NCBI RefSeq assembly: GCF_021278985.1
Contig: NZ_CP082833.1
Location: forward strand, 2,728,001-2,792,000
From: Citrobacter rodentium NBRC 105723 = DSM 16636
Lineage (GTDB): Bacteria > Pseudomonadota > Gammaproteobacteria > Enterobacterales > Enterobacteriaceae
DNA: 64,000 nucleotides
Direction of reading: 5' to 3'
Each line of letters opens with the position of its first letter. Position 1 is the first letter of the stretch. A program made the translations under genes and the position numbers. Below the pieces are notes generated by a model that was not told the DNA's origin, did not search any database, and saw only the letters and a program-made list of their open reading frames with translations. Positions 25,415-35,537 of the stretch are shown here, one piece after another.

Positions 25415-26330
25415 GAATCTTGACCTTTAAGCTGTTGTCGCCACTTCCTGCCGTGGAAGCTTGCCTGGAACAATGTACTCCCCCGGCGCTGCGTTTTGAA
25501 GGCTTTGCAGAAGAAGATTTTACAAAATTGTGAAGCGCTATTGTCCTGTAAATAACTTGATTATTATTTTAAATTGGTTTTATCTTTCATTAAAATCTAT
25601 ATTTATGGATTAATATTTCATGTAAATCCTTTCAATGTGGTCGATTCTCTTGCTGGCAGGAGGCGCGACGGCAGCACGATGTCAGTTAATTCGCGGTTAT
25701 TTACTTCATTCGTCAATACTGAAAGGTTAATCACGGAAGAGGCTAATCGGGATGGACTATGTACATGACAGTGTAAAACCAATGTTAAGTAAGGTTTATG
25801 AATGGCCTGAAAGCAGATTAATTATTATTTAATAATTAGAAAGGCTACATCCCGGGGTTAATATTAGCCGGGTGGTCTGGCAAACATAACTACTCATGCA
25901 TCAGATTATTCGTATTAAGACTTATAAATAAAAGGGTTTTCGGTTAAGATATCCGGGACGAATGACTTGCAGACCGCTTAAATAGCGAATATACGGGGCG
26001 GGAGAGGACTAAACTGCTGGTATATCGTCTTATTTTTGCTGTTGTCGGTCTGGTTCCTTTGGCCAAAAAACCTTTTACAACGCGCATCGGGAGATAACTG
26101 TGCTCATTTAATAATGACCGCTGTTTTCCTGGAAATAAACCGAGAAATTGCGTCAGGTATTATTACAAAAGAAAGGGAGTAGCATTTCACTTGTCACGTG
26201 ATATACATATTTACTTTCACCCGTTTACATCGGGACATCCAGCAAGGGAAGCGCATTACAAACGGAATTGCTTGTTTTTGTATGCACAGCATTAACGCGC
26301 TCAGTAAGAGCCGCCAGTAAGTGAAAAATT
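25415..26330. promoter_or_regulatory. Long AT-rich region between alaA and lrhA
   Basis: A 916-bp divergent gap. It should hold the alaA promoter (left end) and the lrhA promoter, which in E. coli drives a long 5' leader and is autoregulated and RcsB-controlled. The sequence is AT-rich with short hairpins. A 64-codon frame at 25574-25768 has no ribosome site or recognisable protein character. No RNA gene could be recognised. Confidence 0.45.
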
Positions 26331-27269
26331 ATGATAAATGCAAATCGTCCGATAATTAACCTCGACCTCGATCTGCTGAGAACATTTGTCGCTGTTGCCG
26401 ATCTGAACACCTTCGCAGCAGCGGCTGCAGCAGTGTGTCGTACTCAGTCTGCGGTGAGCCAACAGATGCAGCGCCTTGAGCAGCTCGTAGGGAAAGAACT
26501 TTTCGCCCGTCACGGTCGTAACAAACTGTTGACTGAACACGGCATTCAGCTTCTGGGCTACGCCAGAAAAATTTTACGCTTCAATGATGAGGCCTGCTCA
26601 TCATTAATGTTCAGTAATCTTCAGGGGGTATTAACAATCGGCGCTTCCGATGAGTCTGCCGATACCATACTCCCCTTCCTGCTGAACCGTATTAGTTCGG
26701 TTTATCCGAAGCTTGCGCTGGATGTCAGGGTGAAGCGAAACGCATACGTTGCGGATATGCTGAAATCGCAGGAGGTGGATCTGATTGTCACCACCAACCG
26801 TCCGGCCTCCGTTGAAAGCCTGACGCTGCGCACATCGCCCACCCACTGGTACTGCGCCGCGGAATATGTGCTGCAAAAAGGCGAACCGGTGCCGTTGGTG
26901 CTGCTGGACGATCCCAGCCCGTTCCGCGACGTCGTCCTTTCATCCTTAAACGCGGCGAATATGCCGTGGCGTCTGGCATACGTCGCCTCGACGCTGCCAG
27001 CCGTTCGCGCGGCGGTGAAGGCCGGTCTGGGCGTGACGGCGCGTCCGGTGGAAATGATGAGTCCGGATCTGCGGGTCCTGGGCGCGGTAGATGGACTACC
27101 GCCGTTGCCGGATACTGAATATCTGCTCTGTCGCGACCCGGCCAGCAAGAACGATCTGGCGCAGGTCATTTATCAGGCGATGGATACCTGGCAAAATCCC
27201 TGGCAGTATGGCTCCCTTACCCCGGAAGGGGGCGATGACTCTCTCCTGCTCGAAGGAGATTACGAGTAA
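26331..27269 (+). CDS. lrhA: LrhA, LysR-type regulator of motility
   Basis: A LysR-family regulator. In E. coli it represses flhDC, and so flagella and chemotaxis, as well as type 1 fimbriae and RpoS translation. The 312 residues have an N-terminal winged helix-turn-helix (LDLLRTFVAVADLNTFAAAA ... TQSAVSQQMQRLE, residues 12-55) and a LysR substrate-binding domain (QGVLTIGASDESADTILPF onward). Length equals E. coli LrhA; the middle of the effector domain (about 155-165) is the most changed part. It precedes nuo and ends in its own terminator. Confidence 0.96.
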   Translation: MINANRPIINLDLDLLRTFVAVADLNTFAAAAAAVCRTQSAVSQQMQRLEQLVGKELFARHGRNKLLTEHGIQLLGYARKILRFNDEACSSLMFSNLQGVLTIGASDESADTILPFLLNRISSVYPKLALDVRVKRNAYVADMLKSQEVDLIVTTNRPASVESLTLRTSPTHWYCAAEYVLQKGEPVPLVLLDDPSPFRDVVLSSLNAANMPWRLAYVASTLPAVRAAVKAGLGVTARPVEMMSPDLRVLGAVDGLPPLPDTEYLLCRDPASKNDLAQVIYQAMDTWQNPWQYGSLTPEGGDDSLLLEGDYE

Positions 27270-27309
27270 AGAAACGCAACAAGCTGTTAAACATTGTCTT
27301 TGTAAAAAA

Positions 27310-27350
27310 GAACCGCTGATGTTGAAAAATCACCCAGCGGTTCTTTTTTT
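27310..27350. terminator. Rho-independent terminator of lrhA
   Basis: GAACCGCTG (27310-27318) and CAGCGGTTC (27335-27343) form a 9-bp stem followed by seven T and preceded by A-runs, so it could act in both directions. It isolates lrhA from nuo. Confidence 0.93.
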
Positions 27351-27896
27351 GTACTATTATCCTTATCGGGCAAGTGGAAAAGGGTAAAACATCTCTGAAA
27401 TCAGCGAGTAGAAAAGACGCGCAGGGATTGTGTAAAAAAGAAGCAGCTAGCGAAACGCGGTCAAATCGTGTTAAAAAACTAGAGAAATTGTTGCTGTTTT
27501 TTATGGTGAATTAACAAAAGCGTGTCACAGATCAAGAAAATACTCCCTTTTAGGGGAAGGCATTTGCCCGGATTCCTGTCAAAATAGACGCGCTTTTACC
27601 TTTTTACCTCATAACGGACACGATTCAACAACCTCCCGCTTAGCCTGAGTTTCGACTGGCCTGGCGTTAAACAGCATGAAATGTTAAGGAAGTTGGAATC
27701 ATGTAAATTAATGTGAGGAAACTTTTGTTAAAGTTGACAAAAGGTTATAGAAAGGAGTAAAAACCCCCTCAATTATCTGTGTACAACACGTTTACTACAG
27801 TGATTGTAAGGTTTTTTTTATTCCTCCCATGAATCGATGTGGCGTTCATCTGCCGTGAAGAGCAGAGAATTTGGCGCTACTTTTGATGAGTAAGCA
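27351..27896 (+). promoter_or_regulatory. nuo operon control region
   Basis: About 545 bp without a gene ahead of nuoA. It is AT-rich and includes a TTGACA hexamer at 27734-27739, though the -10 box 17 bp on (GTAAAA) is weak. In E. coli the equivalent long region binds ArcA, NarL, FNR, IHF and Fis. No individual site is confidently assigned by eye. Confidence 0.55.
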
Positions 27897-28340
27897 ATGA
27901 GTATGTCAACATCCACTGAAGTCATCGCTCATCACTGGGCATTCGCTATCTTTCTTATTGTCGCCATTGGCCTGTGCTGCCTGATGCTGGTCGGCGGTTG
28001 GTTTTTAGGCGGTCGCGCGCGCGCGCGGTCAAAAAACACCCCGTTTGAGTCAGGTATCGACTCGGTCGGCACCGCCCGCTTACGCCTGTCTGCCAAGTTT
28101 TATCTGGTAGCCATGTTCTTCGTTATCTTCGACGTTGAAGCGCTGTATCTGTTCGCATGGTCGACCTCAATCCGCGAAAGCGGCTGGGTTGGCTTTGTGG
28201 AAGCTGCAATTTTTATTTTTGTGTTACTGGCAGGTCTGGTTTATCTGGTGCGTATTGGCGCGCTGGACTGGACGCCCGTGCGTTCACGCCGCGAGCGTAT
28301 GAACCCGGAAACGAACAGTATCGCTAATCGTCAACGCTAA
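27897..28340 (+). CDS. nuoA: NuoA, NADH:quinone oxidoreductase subunit A
   Basis: Small membrane subunit of complex I near the quinone site. The 147 residues match E. coli NuoA in full length, with three membrane segments and the conserved PFESGIDSVGTARLRLSAKFYLVAMFFVIFDVE loop (about 48-80), whose acidic residues lie close to NuoH and NuoJ. First gene of the 13-gene nuo operon; nuoB follows after 15 bp. Confidence 0.97.
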   Translation: MSMSTSTEVIAHHWAFAIFLIVAIGLCCLMLVGGWFLGGRARARSKNTPFESGIDSVGTARLRLSAKFYLVAMFFVIFDVEALYLFAWSTSIRESGWVGFVEAAIFIFVLLAGLVYLVRIGALDWTPVRSRRERMNPETNSIANRQR

Positions 28341-28355
28341 CCGCGAGGCATTAAG

Positions 28356-29018
28356 ATGGATTATACGCTCACCCGCATAGATCCTAACGGTGAGAATGAC
28401 CGTTACCCCCTGCAAAAACAGGAGATCGTAACCGACCCCCTGGAGCAGGAAGTCAATAAAAACGTGTTCATGGGCAAACTCCATGACCTGGTTAACTGGG
28501 GACGTAAAAACTCAATCTGGCCGTACAACTTCGGCCTTTCCTGCTGCTACGTTGAGATGGTGACCTCCTTTACCGCCGTACATGATGTGGCGCGTTTCGG
28601 CGCGGAAGTCCTGCGTGCTTCGCCGCGTCAGGCCGACCTGATGGTGGTGGCGGGGACCTGCTTTACCAAAATGGCGCCGGTTATTCAGCGTCTTTATGAC
28701 CAGATGCTGGAGCCGAAATGGGTGATCTCCATGGGCGCATGCGCCAACTCCGGCGGTATGTACGATATTTATTCGGTAGTGCAGGGCGTAGATAAATTTA
28801 TCCCTGTGGATGTTTACATCCCCGGTTGCCCGCCGCGTCCGGAAGCGTACATGCAGGCGTTGATGTTATTGCAGGATTCCATTGGTAAGGAACGCCGTCC
28901 GCTCTCCTGGGTGGTTGGCGATCAGGGCGTGTACCGCGCCAACATGCAGTCAGAGCGCGAGCGTAAACGCGGCGAACGCATTGCAGTAACCAATCTGCGT
29001 ACACCAGACGAGATTTAA
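28356..29018 (+). CDS. nuoB: NuoB, complex I subunit with cluster N2
   Basis: Connecting-fragment subunit that holds the last iron-sulfur cluster, N2, which reduces ubiquinone. The tandem Cys63-Cys64 (GLSCCYVEM) and the further ligands in AGTCFTK and PGCPPRPEA are all present in this 220-residue protein. Length equals E. coli. It is separated from nuoC by 124 bp containing short inverted repeats but no gene. Confidence 0.97.
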   Translation: MDYTLTRIDPNGENDRYPLQKQEIVTDPLEQEVNKNVFMGKLHDLVNWGRKNSIWPYNFGLSCCYVEMVTSFTAVHDVARFGAEVLRASPRQADLMVVAGTCFTKMAPVIQRLYDQMLEPKWVISMGACANSGGMYDIYSVVQGVDKFIPVDVYIPGCPPRPEAYMQALMLLQDSIGKERRPLSWVVGDQGVYRANMQSERERKRGERIAVTNLRTPDEI

Positions 29019-29142
29019 TTTGCGCCTGTCGGCAGCAGCATAGTACTTCGCAAATAATCAGCCAGACACAAAGTCGTTCAGGACTGAAGGATGAAGATAA
29101 ATAGCGCGAAGCTCTGTCGACAGTCACCACGGACCATTTGCA

Positions 29143-30945
29143 ATGGTGAACACTATGACCGACTTAACCGCGCAAGACGCCGCATGGCAGACCCGGGATC
29201 ACCTTGATGACCCGGTCATTGGCGAACTGCGCAACCGTTTTGGGCCGGATGCCTTTACCGTTCAGGCGACTCGCACCGGGGTACCCGTTGTTTGGGTGAA
29301 GCGTGAACAATTACTGGAAGTCGGCGATTTCTTAAAGAAACTGCCGAAGCCTTACGTCATGCTGTACGACCTGCACGGCATGGACGAACGACTGCGCACG
29401 CACCGCGAAGGGTTACCCGCCGCGGATTTTTCCGTTTTCTACCACCTGATTTCCATTGAACGCAACCGCGACATCATGCTCAAGGTGGCTTTAGCGGAAA
29501 ACGATCTGCGCGTGCCGACCTTCACCAGACTGTTCCCGAACGCCAACTGGTACGAGCGTGAAACCTGGGAGATGTTTGGTATCGATATCGAAGGTCACCC
29601 GCACCTGACCCGCATCATGATGCCGAATACCTGGACGGGGCATCCGCTGCGTAAAGATTACCCGGCCCGCGCCACCGAATTCGATCCGTTTGAGCTGACC
29701 AAAGCCAAACAGGATCTGGAAATGGAAGCGTTGACCTTTAAACCGGAAGACTGGGGCATGAAGCGCGGCACTGAGAACGAGGACTTCATGTTCCTTAACC
29801 TCGGTCCTAACCACCCCTCCGCCCACGGCGCGTTCCGCATTATTCTGCAGCTTGATGGCGAAGAGATTGTCGACTGCGTACCGGATATCGGCTATCACCA
29901 CCGTGGCGCAGAGAAGATGGGCGAGCGCCAGTCCTGGCACAGCTACATCCCGTATACCGATCGTATCGAATACCTTGGCGGCTGCGTTAACGAGATGCCA
30001 TATGTCCTGGCGGTTGAAAAACTGGCCGGCATTACCGTACCGGATCGCGTCAACGTGATTCGCGTGATGCTCTCCGAGCTGTTCCGTATCAACAGCCACC
30101 TGCTGTATATCTCGACCTTTATTCAGGACGTCGGCGCGATGACGCCGGTCTTCTTCGCCTTTACCGATCGTCAGAAGATTTACGATCTGGTTGAAGCGAT
30201 TACCGGCTATCGTATGCACCCGGCGTGGTTCCGTATCGGCGGCGTGGCGCACGATCTGCCGCGCGGTTGGGATCGCCTGCTGCGTGAATTCCTCGACTGG
30301 ATGCCGAAGCGTCTGGCCTCGTATGAGAAAGCCGCGCTGCGTAACACCATTCTGAAAGGCCGTTCTCAGGGCGTTGCCGCCTACGGCGGGAAAGAGGCGC
30401 TGGAGTGGGGCACCACCGGCGCGGGTCTGCGCGCAGCCGGGATCGACTTCGACGTGCGTAAGGCGCGTCCTTACTCTGGCTATGAAAACTTCGACTTTGA
30501 AGTGCCGGTTGGCGGCGGCGTGTCCGACTGCTACACCCGCGTTATGCTCAAAGTGGAAGAGCTGCGCCAGAGTCTGCGCATTCTTGAGCAGTGCCTCAAC
30601 AACATGCCGGAAGGGCCGTTCAAAGCGGATCACCCGCTGACCACGCCGCCGCCGAAAGAGCGCACGCTGCAACACATTGAAACCCTGATCACGCACTTCC
30701 TGCAGGTTTCGTGGGGGCCGGTAATGCCGGCGAACGAATCCTTCCAGATGGTGGAGGCGACCAAGGGGATTAACAGTTACTACCTGACCAGCGATGGCAG
30801 CACCATGAGTTATCGTACTCGCGTGCGTACGCCAAGCTTTGCGCATTTGCAGCAGATCCCGGCGGCGATCCGCGGCAGCCTGGTGTCCGACCTGATCGTC
30901 TATCTGGGTAGTATTGATTTTGTTATGTCAGATGTGGACCGCTAA
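29143..30945 (+). CDS. nuoC: NuoCD, fused complex I subunit C/D
   Basis: A fusion of the 30-kDa (C) and 49-kDa (D) subunits, as in E. coli. Residues 1-190 are NuoC-like (NWYERETWEMFGIDIEGHPHL) and residues from about 205 are NuoD-like, with HPSAHGAFRI at the quinone pocket and the hydrogenase-large-subunit-type fold. 600 residues if ATG 29143 (MVNTMTDL) is used; ATG 29155 would give 596. Two bases separate its stop from the nuoE start. Confidence 0.97.
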   Translation: MVNTMTDLTAQDAAWQTRDHLDDPVIGELRNRFGPDAFTVQATRTGVPVVWVKREQLLEVGDFLKKLPKPYVMLYDLHGMDERLRTHREGLPAADFSVFYHLISIERNRDIMLKVALAENDLRVPTFTRLFPNANWYERETWEMFGIDIEGHPHLTRIMMPNTWTGHPLRKDYPARATEFDPFELTKAKQDLEMEALTFKPEDWGMKRGTENEDFMFLNLGPNHPSAHGAFRIILQLDGEEIVDCVPDIGYHHRGAEKMGERQSWHSYIPYTDRIEYLGGCVNEMPYVLAVEKLAGITVPDRVNVIRVMLSELFRINSHLLYISTFIQDVGAMTPVFFAFTDRQKIYDLVEAITGYRMHPAWFRIGGVAHDLPRGWDRLLREFLDWMPKRLASYEKAALRNTILKGRSQGVAAYGGKEALEWGTTGAGLRAAGIDFDVRKARPYSGYENFDFEVPVGGGVSDCYTRVMLKVEELRQSLRILEQCLNNMPEGPFKADHPLTTPPPKERTLQHIETLITHFLQVSWGPVMPANESFQMVEATKGINSYYLTSDGSTMSYRTRVRTPSFAHLQQIPAAIRGSLVSDLIVYLGSIDFVMSDVDR

Positions 30946-30947
30946 TT

Positions 30948-31448
30948 ATGCACGAGAATCAACAACCACAAACCGAGGCTTTTGAGCTGAGTGAAGCAGA
31001 GCGTGCCGCCATTGAGCACGAGATGCACCACTACGAAGACCCGCGTGCGGCGTCCATTGAAGCGCTGAAAATCGTTCAGAAACAGCGTGGCTGGGTGCCG
31101 GATGGCGCGATCTACGCTATCGCCGACGTGCTGGGGATCCCGGCGAGCGATGTTGAAGGCGTGGCGACGTTTTACAGCCAGATCTTCCGTCAGCCGGTAG
31201 GCCGTCACGTGATCCGCTACTGCGACAGCGTGGTGTGCCACATCACCGGCTATCAGGGAATTCAGGCTGCGCTGGAGAAGAACCTCAACATTAAACCGGG
31301 GCAGACCACCTTCGATGGGCGCTTTACGCTGCTGCCGACCTGCTGCCTGGGGAACTGCGATAAAGGGCCGAACATGATGATTGATGAGGACACTCACAGC
31401 CATCTGACCCCGGAAGCGATTCCTGAACTACTGGAGCGGTATAAATGA
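30948..31448 (+). CDS. nuoE: NuoE, complex I subunit with cluster N1a
   Basis: A 166-residue thioredoxin-fold 2Fe-2S protein of the NADH dehydrogenase fragment. The N1a ligands are all visible: Cys92 and Cys97 (YCDSVVCHIT), Cys133 and Cys137 (TCCLGNCDKGP). It pairs with NuoF. Its stop overlaps the nuoF ATG at 31445. Confidence 0.97.
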   Translation: MHENQQPQTEAFELSEAERAAIEHEMHHYEDPRAASIEALKIVQKQRGWVPDGAIYAIADVLGIPASDVEGVATFYSQIFRQPVGRHVIRYCDSVVCHITGYQGIQAALEKNLNIKPGQTTFDGRFTLLPTCCLGNCDKGPNMMIDEDTHSHLTPEAIPELLERYK

Positions 31449-32782
31449 TAAACGTTATCCGTACTCCCGAAACGCATCCGCTGACCTGGCGTCTGCGCGA
31501 TGACAGACAGCCGGTCTGGCTGGATGAATACCGCAGCAAAAACGGCTACGAAGGCGCGCGTAAGGCGCTGACCGCTCTTTCTCCGGATGAGATAGTCAAT
31601 CAGGTGAAAGATTCTGGTCTGAAAGGGCGCGGCGGCGCAGGCTTCTCCACCGGCCTGAAGTGGAGCCTGATGCCGAAAGACGAATCCATGAACATCCGTT
31701 ACCTGCTGTGTAACGCCGATGAAATGGAGCCGGGCACCTATAAAGACCGTCTGCTGATGGAACAGCTGCCGCACCTGCTGGTGGAAGGTATGCTGATCTC
31801 GGCCTTTGCGCTGAAAGCATACCGTGGCTACATCTTCCTGCGCGGCGAGTACATCGAAGCGGCAGAGAACCTGCGTCGCGCGATTGCCGAAGCGACCGAA
31901 GCCGGTCTGCTTGGCAAAAATATCATGGGCACCGGTTTTGACTTTGAGCTGTTTGTTCACACCGGAGCGGGGCGCTACATCTGCGGCGAAGAGACCGCGC
32001 TGATTAACTCCCTTGAAGGCCGCCGCGCGAATCCGCGCTCCAAGCCGCCGTTCCCGGCAACCTCGGGCGTCTGGGGCAAGCCGACCTGCGTTAACAACGT
32101 CGAGACGCTGTGTAACGTCCCGGCGATCCTCGCCAACGGCGTGGAGTGGTATCAGAACATTTCGAAGAGCAAAGACGCCGGCACCAAGCTGATGGGCTTC
32201 TCCGGTCGCGTGAAGAATCCGGGCTTGTGGGAGCTGCCGTTCGGCACTACCGCGCGTGAGATCTTAGAAGATTACGCGGGCGGGATGCGCGACGGCCTGA
32301 AGTTTAAAGCCTGGCAGCCTGGCGGCGCGGGGACCGACTTTCTGACCGAAGCGCACCTCGACCTGCCGATGGAGTTCGAAAGTATTGGCAAGGCGGGCAG
32401 CCGTCTGGGGACCGCGCTGGCGATGGCGGTGGACCACGAAATCGGCATGGTGTCGCTGGTGCGTAACCTGGAAGAGTTCTTTGCCCGCGAATCCTGCGGC
32501 TGGTGTACGCCGTGCCGCGATGGCCTGCCGTGGAGCGTCAAAATTCTGCGCGCGCTGGAGCGTGGCGAAGGCCAGCCGGGGGATATCGAGACGCTTGAGC
32601 AACTGTGTCGGTTCCTCGGGCCGGGGAAAACCTTCTGCGCGCATGCGCCGGGCGCCGTTGAGCCGCTGCAGAGCGCAATTAAATATTTCCGCGAAGAATT
32701 CGAAGCTGGCATCAGGCAGCCGTTCAGCAATACCCACGGAATTGGTGGGATACAGCCGAACCTGCTGAAAGAGCGCTGGTGA
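31445..32782 (+). CDS. nuoF: NuoF, NADH-binding FMN subunit
   Basis: The 445-residue catalytic subunit that oxidises NADH. It has the FMN/NADH glycine loop GLKGRGGAGFSTGLKW (residues 58-73), GAGRYICGEETALINSLEG (near 177) and the 4Fe-4S N3 site ESCGWCTPCRDG with a distal Cys (TFCAHAPGA). It starts inside the nuoE stop (ATGA), so translation is coupled. Confidence 0.97.
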   Translation: MINVIRTPETHPLTWRLRDDRQPVWLDEYRSKNGYEGARKALTALSPDEIVNQVKDSGLKGRGGAGFSTGLKWSLMPKDESMNIRYLLCNADEMEPGTYKDRLLMEQLPHLLVEGMLISAFALKAYRGYIFLRGEYIEAAENLRRAIAEATEAGLLGKNIMGTGFDFELFVHTGAGRYICGEETALINSLEGRRANPRSKPPFPATSGVWGKPTCVNNVETLCNVPAILANGVEWYQNISKSKDAGTKLMGFSGRVKNPGLWELPFGTTAREILEDYAGGMRDGLKFKAWQPGGAGTDFLTEAHLDLPMEFESIGKAGSRLGTALAMAVDHEIGMVSLVRNLEEFFARESCGWCTPCRDGLPWSVKILRALERGEGQPGDIETLEQLCRFLGPGKTFCAHAPGAVEPLQSAIKYFREEFEAGIRQPFSNTHGIGGIQPNLLKERW

Positions 32783-32810
32783 GTTAAATTTTTAATTTGG
32801 AAGCATGCTA

Positions 32811-35537
32811 ATGGCTACGATTCATGTAGACGGCAAAGAATATGAGGTGAACGGAGCGGACAACCTGCTTGAAGCGTGTCTGTCTCTCGGCCTTGATATT
32901 CCGTACTTTTGCTGGCACCCGGCGCTGGGAAGCGTCGGTGCTTGCCGCCAGTGCGCGGTAAAGCAGTACCAGAACGCGGAAGATACGCGTGGTCGCCTGG
33001 TGATGTCCTGTATGACACCAGCCTCCGACGGCACCTTTATTTCTATTGACGACGAAGAAGCGAAACAGTTCCGCGAAAGCGTGGTGGAGTGGCTAATGAC
33101 CAACCACCCGCACGACTGTCCGGTTTGTGAGGAGGGCGGCAACTGCCATCTTCAGGATATGACCGTGATGACCGGCCACAGCTTCCGTCGTTACCGTTTC
33201 ACCAAGCGTACGCACCGCAACCAGGATCTGGGGCCGTTCATCTCGCATGAAATGAACCGCTGCATCGCCTGCTACCGCTGCGTGCGTTACTACAAAGATT
33301 ACGCGGACGGGACGGATCTGGGCGTCTATGGCGCGCACGACAACGTCTACTTTGGTCGTCCGGAAGATGGCGTGCTGGAAAGCGAATTCTCCGGCAACCT
33401 GGTGGAGATCTGTCCGACCGGCGTTTTCACCGACAAAACTCACTCCGAGCGCTATAACCGTAAATGGGACATGCAGTTTGCCCCGAGCATCTGCCAGCAG
33501 TGCTCCATCGGCTGCAACATCAGCCCGGGCGAGCGTTACGGCGAGCTGCGGCGGATTGAAAACCGCTACAACGGCACCGTTAACCACTACTTCCTGTGCG
33601 ACCGCGGTCGCTTCGGCTATGGCTACGTTAACCTGAAAGATCGTCCGCGTCAGCCGGTACAGCGTCGTGGCGACGATCTGATCGCCCTTAACGCCGAGCA
33701 GGCGATGCAGGGGGCGGCGGATATTCTGCGCCAGTCGAAGAAAGTGATTGGCATCGGTTCTCCGCGCGCCAGCGTCGAAAGCAACTTCGCGCTGCGTGAA
33801 CTGGTCGGCGCGGAAAACTTCTACACCGGTATCGCCCAGGGCGAACAGGAACGGCTACAGCTGGCGCTGAAAGTGCTGCGTGAAGGCGGCGTCCATACGC
33901 CTGCGCTACGTGAAATCGAATCCTACGACGCGGTGCTGGTGCTGGGCGAAGATATTACCCAGACCGGGGCGCGCGTTGCGCTGGCGGTACGTCAGGCGGT
34001 GAAAGGCAAAGCGCGCGAAATGGCGGCGGCGCAGAAGGTCGCCGACTGGCAGATTGCGGCGATCCTCAATATCGGCCAGCGCGCCAAACATCCGCTGTTT
34101 GTCACTAACGTCGACAGCACCCGTCTGGATGATATCGCCGCATGGACCTACCGCGCGCCGGTGGAAGACCAGGCGCGTTTAGGTTTCGCCATCGCTCACG
34201 CGCTGGACGACGCCGCGCCGGCGGTTGACGGCATCAGCAGCGAGCTGCAAAACAAAATCGACGTGATCGTTCAGGCGCTGGCCGGGGCGAAAAAACCGCT
34301 GATTATTTCTGGTACTAACGCCGGTAGCAGCGAAGTGATTCAGGCTGCGGCTAACGTCGCGAAAGCGCTGAAAGGTCGCGGCGCGGACGTTGGCATCACT
34401 ATGGTTGCCCGCTCCGTCAACAGCATGGGGCTTGGCATTATGGGCGGCGGTTCGCTCGACGATGCGCTGACCGAGCTGGAGACTGGCCGCGCCGACGCGG
34501 TGGTGGTGCTGGAAAACGATCTGCACCGTCATGCTTCCGCGACCCGCGTTAACGCCGCGCTGGCGAAAGCGCCGCTGGTGATGGTGGTTGACCATCAGCG
34601 TACCGCGATTATGGAAAACGCCCATCTGGTGCTTTCCGCCGCCAGCTTCGCCGAAAGCGACGGCACGGTCATCAACAACGAAGGCCGCGCGCAGCGCTTC
34701 TTCCAGGTGTATGACCCGGCGTACTACCACAGCAGCACCATTATGCTGGAAAGCTGGCGCTGGCTGCACTCGCTGCACAGCACCGTGCAGAACCGTCAGG
34801 TGGACTGGACGCAGCTTGACCACGTTATCGACGCGGTCGTCGCCGCGATACCGGAGCTGGCGGGAATTAAAGACGCCGCGCCGGACGCGTCGTTCCGCAT
34901 CCGTGGGCAGAAACTGGCGCGTGAGCCGCACCGCTACAGCGGTCGTACCGCGATGCGTGCCAACATCAGCGTGCATGAACCGCGCCAGCCGCAGGACAAA
35001 GACACCATGTTCGCCTTCTCAATGGAAGGGAACAACCAGCCGTCCGCGCCGCGTTCACAGATTCCGTTTGCCTGGGCGCCAGGCTGGAACTCGCCGCAGG
35101 CGTGGAACAAGTTCCAGGATGAAGTGGGCGGCAAACTGCGTCATGGCGACCCTGGCGTGCGCCTGATTGAAGCCTCCGCAACCGGTCTGGATTACTTCAC
35201 TACCGTTCCGGCGAGCTTCCAGCCGCAGGATGGCCAGTGGCGTATCGCGCCGTACTACCATCTGTTTGGTAGCGACGAGCTGTCCCAGCGCGCGCCTGTG
35301 TTCCAGAGCCGTATGCCGCAGCCGTACATCAAGCTTAATCCGGCGGACGCCGCGAAGCTTGGCGTCAATGCGGGAACCCGCGTCTCCTTCACCTACGATG
35401 GCAACACGGTCACGCTGCCGGTTGAGATCGCCGAAGGGTTGACGGCAGGGCAGGTCGGCTTGCCGATGGGTATGTCGGGCATTGCGCCAGTGCTGGCGGG
35501 CGCGCGTCTTGAGGATCTGCAGGAGGCACAACAATGA
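32811..35537 (+). CDS. nuoG: NuoG, complex I electron-transfer subunit
   Basis: A 908-residue protein that wires electrons from NuoF toward NuoI. The N-terminal ferredoxin domain carries the 2Fe-2S ligands (YFCWHPALGSVGACRQCAVKQ). HxxxC-type and CxxCxxC sites follow (HDCPVCEEGGNCHLQD; NRCIACYRCVRYYKD), then the N7-type motif CQQCSIGCNISPG near 226-238 and a long molybdopterin-oxidoreductase-like region. ATG 32811 is chosen over 32805 to give MATIHVDG. Stop and nuoH start overlap. Confidence 0.97.
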   Translation: MATIHVDGKEYEVNGADNLLEACLSLGLDIPYFCWHPALGSVGACRQCAVKQYQNAEDTRGRLVMSCMTPASDGTFISIDDEEAKQFRESVVEWLMTNHPHDCPVCEEGGNCHLQDMTVMTGHSFRRYRFTKRTHRNQDLGPFISHEMNRCIACYRCVRYYKDYADGTDLGVYGAHDNVYFGRPEDGVLESEFSGNLVEICPTGVFTDKTHSERYNRKWDMQFAPSICQQCSIGCNISPGERYGELRRIENRYNGTVNHYFLCDRGRFGYGYVNLKDRPRQPVQRRGDDLIALNAEQAMQGAADILRQSKKVIGIGSPRASVESNFALRELVGAENFYTGIAQGEQERLQLALKVLREGGVHTPALREIESYDAVLVLGEDITQTGARVALAVRQAVKGKAREMAAAQKVADWQIAAILNIGQRAKHPLFVTNVDSTRLDDIAAWTYRAPVEDQARLGFAIAHALDDAAPAVDGISSELQNKIDVIVQALAGAKKPLIISGTNAGSSEVIQAAANVAKALKGRGADVGITMVARSVNSMGLGIMGGGSLDDALTELETGRADAVVVLENDLHRHASATRVNAALAKAPLVMVVDHQRTAIMENAHLVLSAASFAESDGTVINNEGRAQRFFQVYDPAYYHSSTIMLESWRWLHSLHSTVQNRQVDWTQLDHVIDAVVAAIPELAGIKDAAPDASFRIRGQKLAREPHRYSGRTAMRANISVHEPRQPQDKDTMFAFSMEGNNQPSAPRSQIPFAWAPGWNSPQAWNKFQDEVGGKLRHGDPGVRLIEASATGLDYFTTVPASFQPQDGQWRIAPYYHLFGSDELSQRAPVFQSRMPQPYIKLNPADAAKLGVNAGTRVSFTYDGNTVTLPVEIAEGLTAGQVGLPMGMSGIAPVLAGARLEDLQEAQQ

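Noticed and set aside
25574..25768. A 64-codon frame on the + strand in the alaA-lrhA gap
   Set aside because: No ribosome site, no protein-like composition, and it lies in AT-rich control DNA.
29019..29142. Possible small gene or RNA in the 124-bp nuoB-nuoC gap
   Set aside because: Only short inverted repeats (CTTCGC/GCGAAG, CTGTCGACAG) are seen; a gap of similar size occurs in E. coli.
29491..30846. A 451-codon frame antisense to nuoC
   Set aside because: A mirror frame of a highly conserved gene, with no independent ribosome site or homology.
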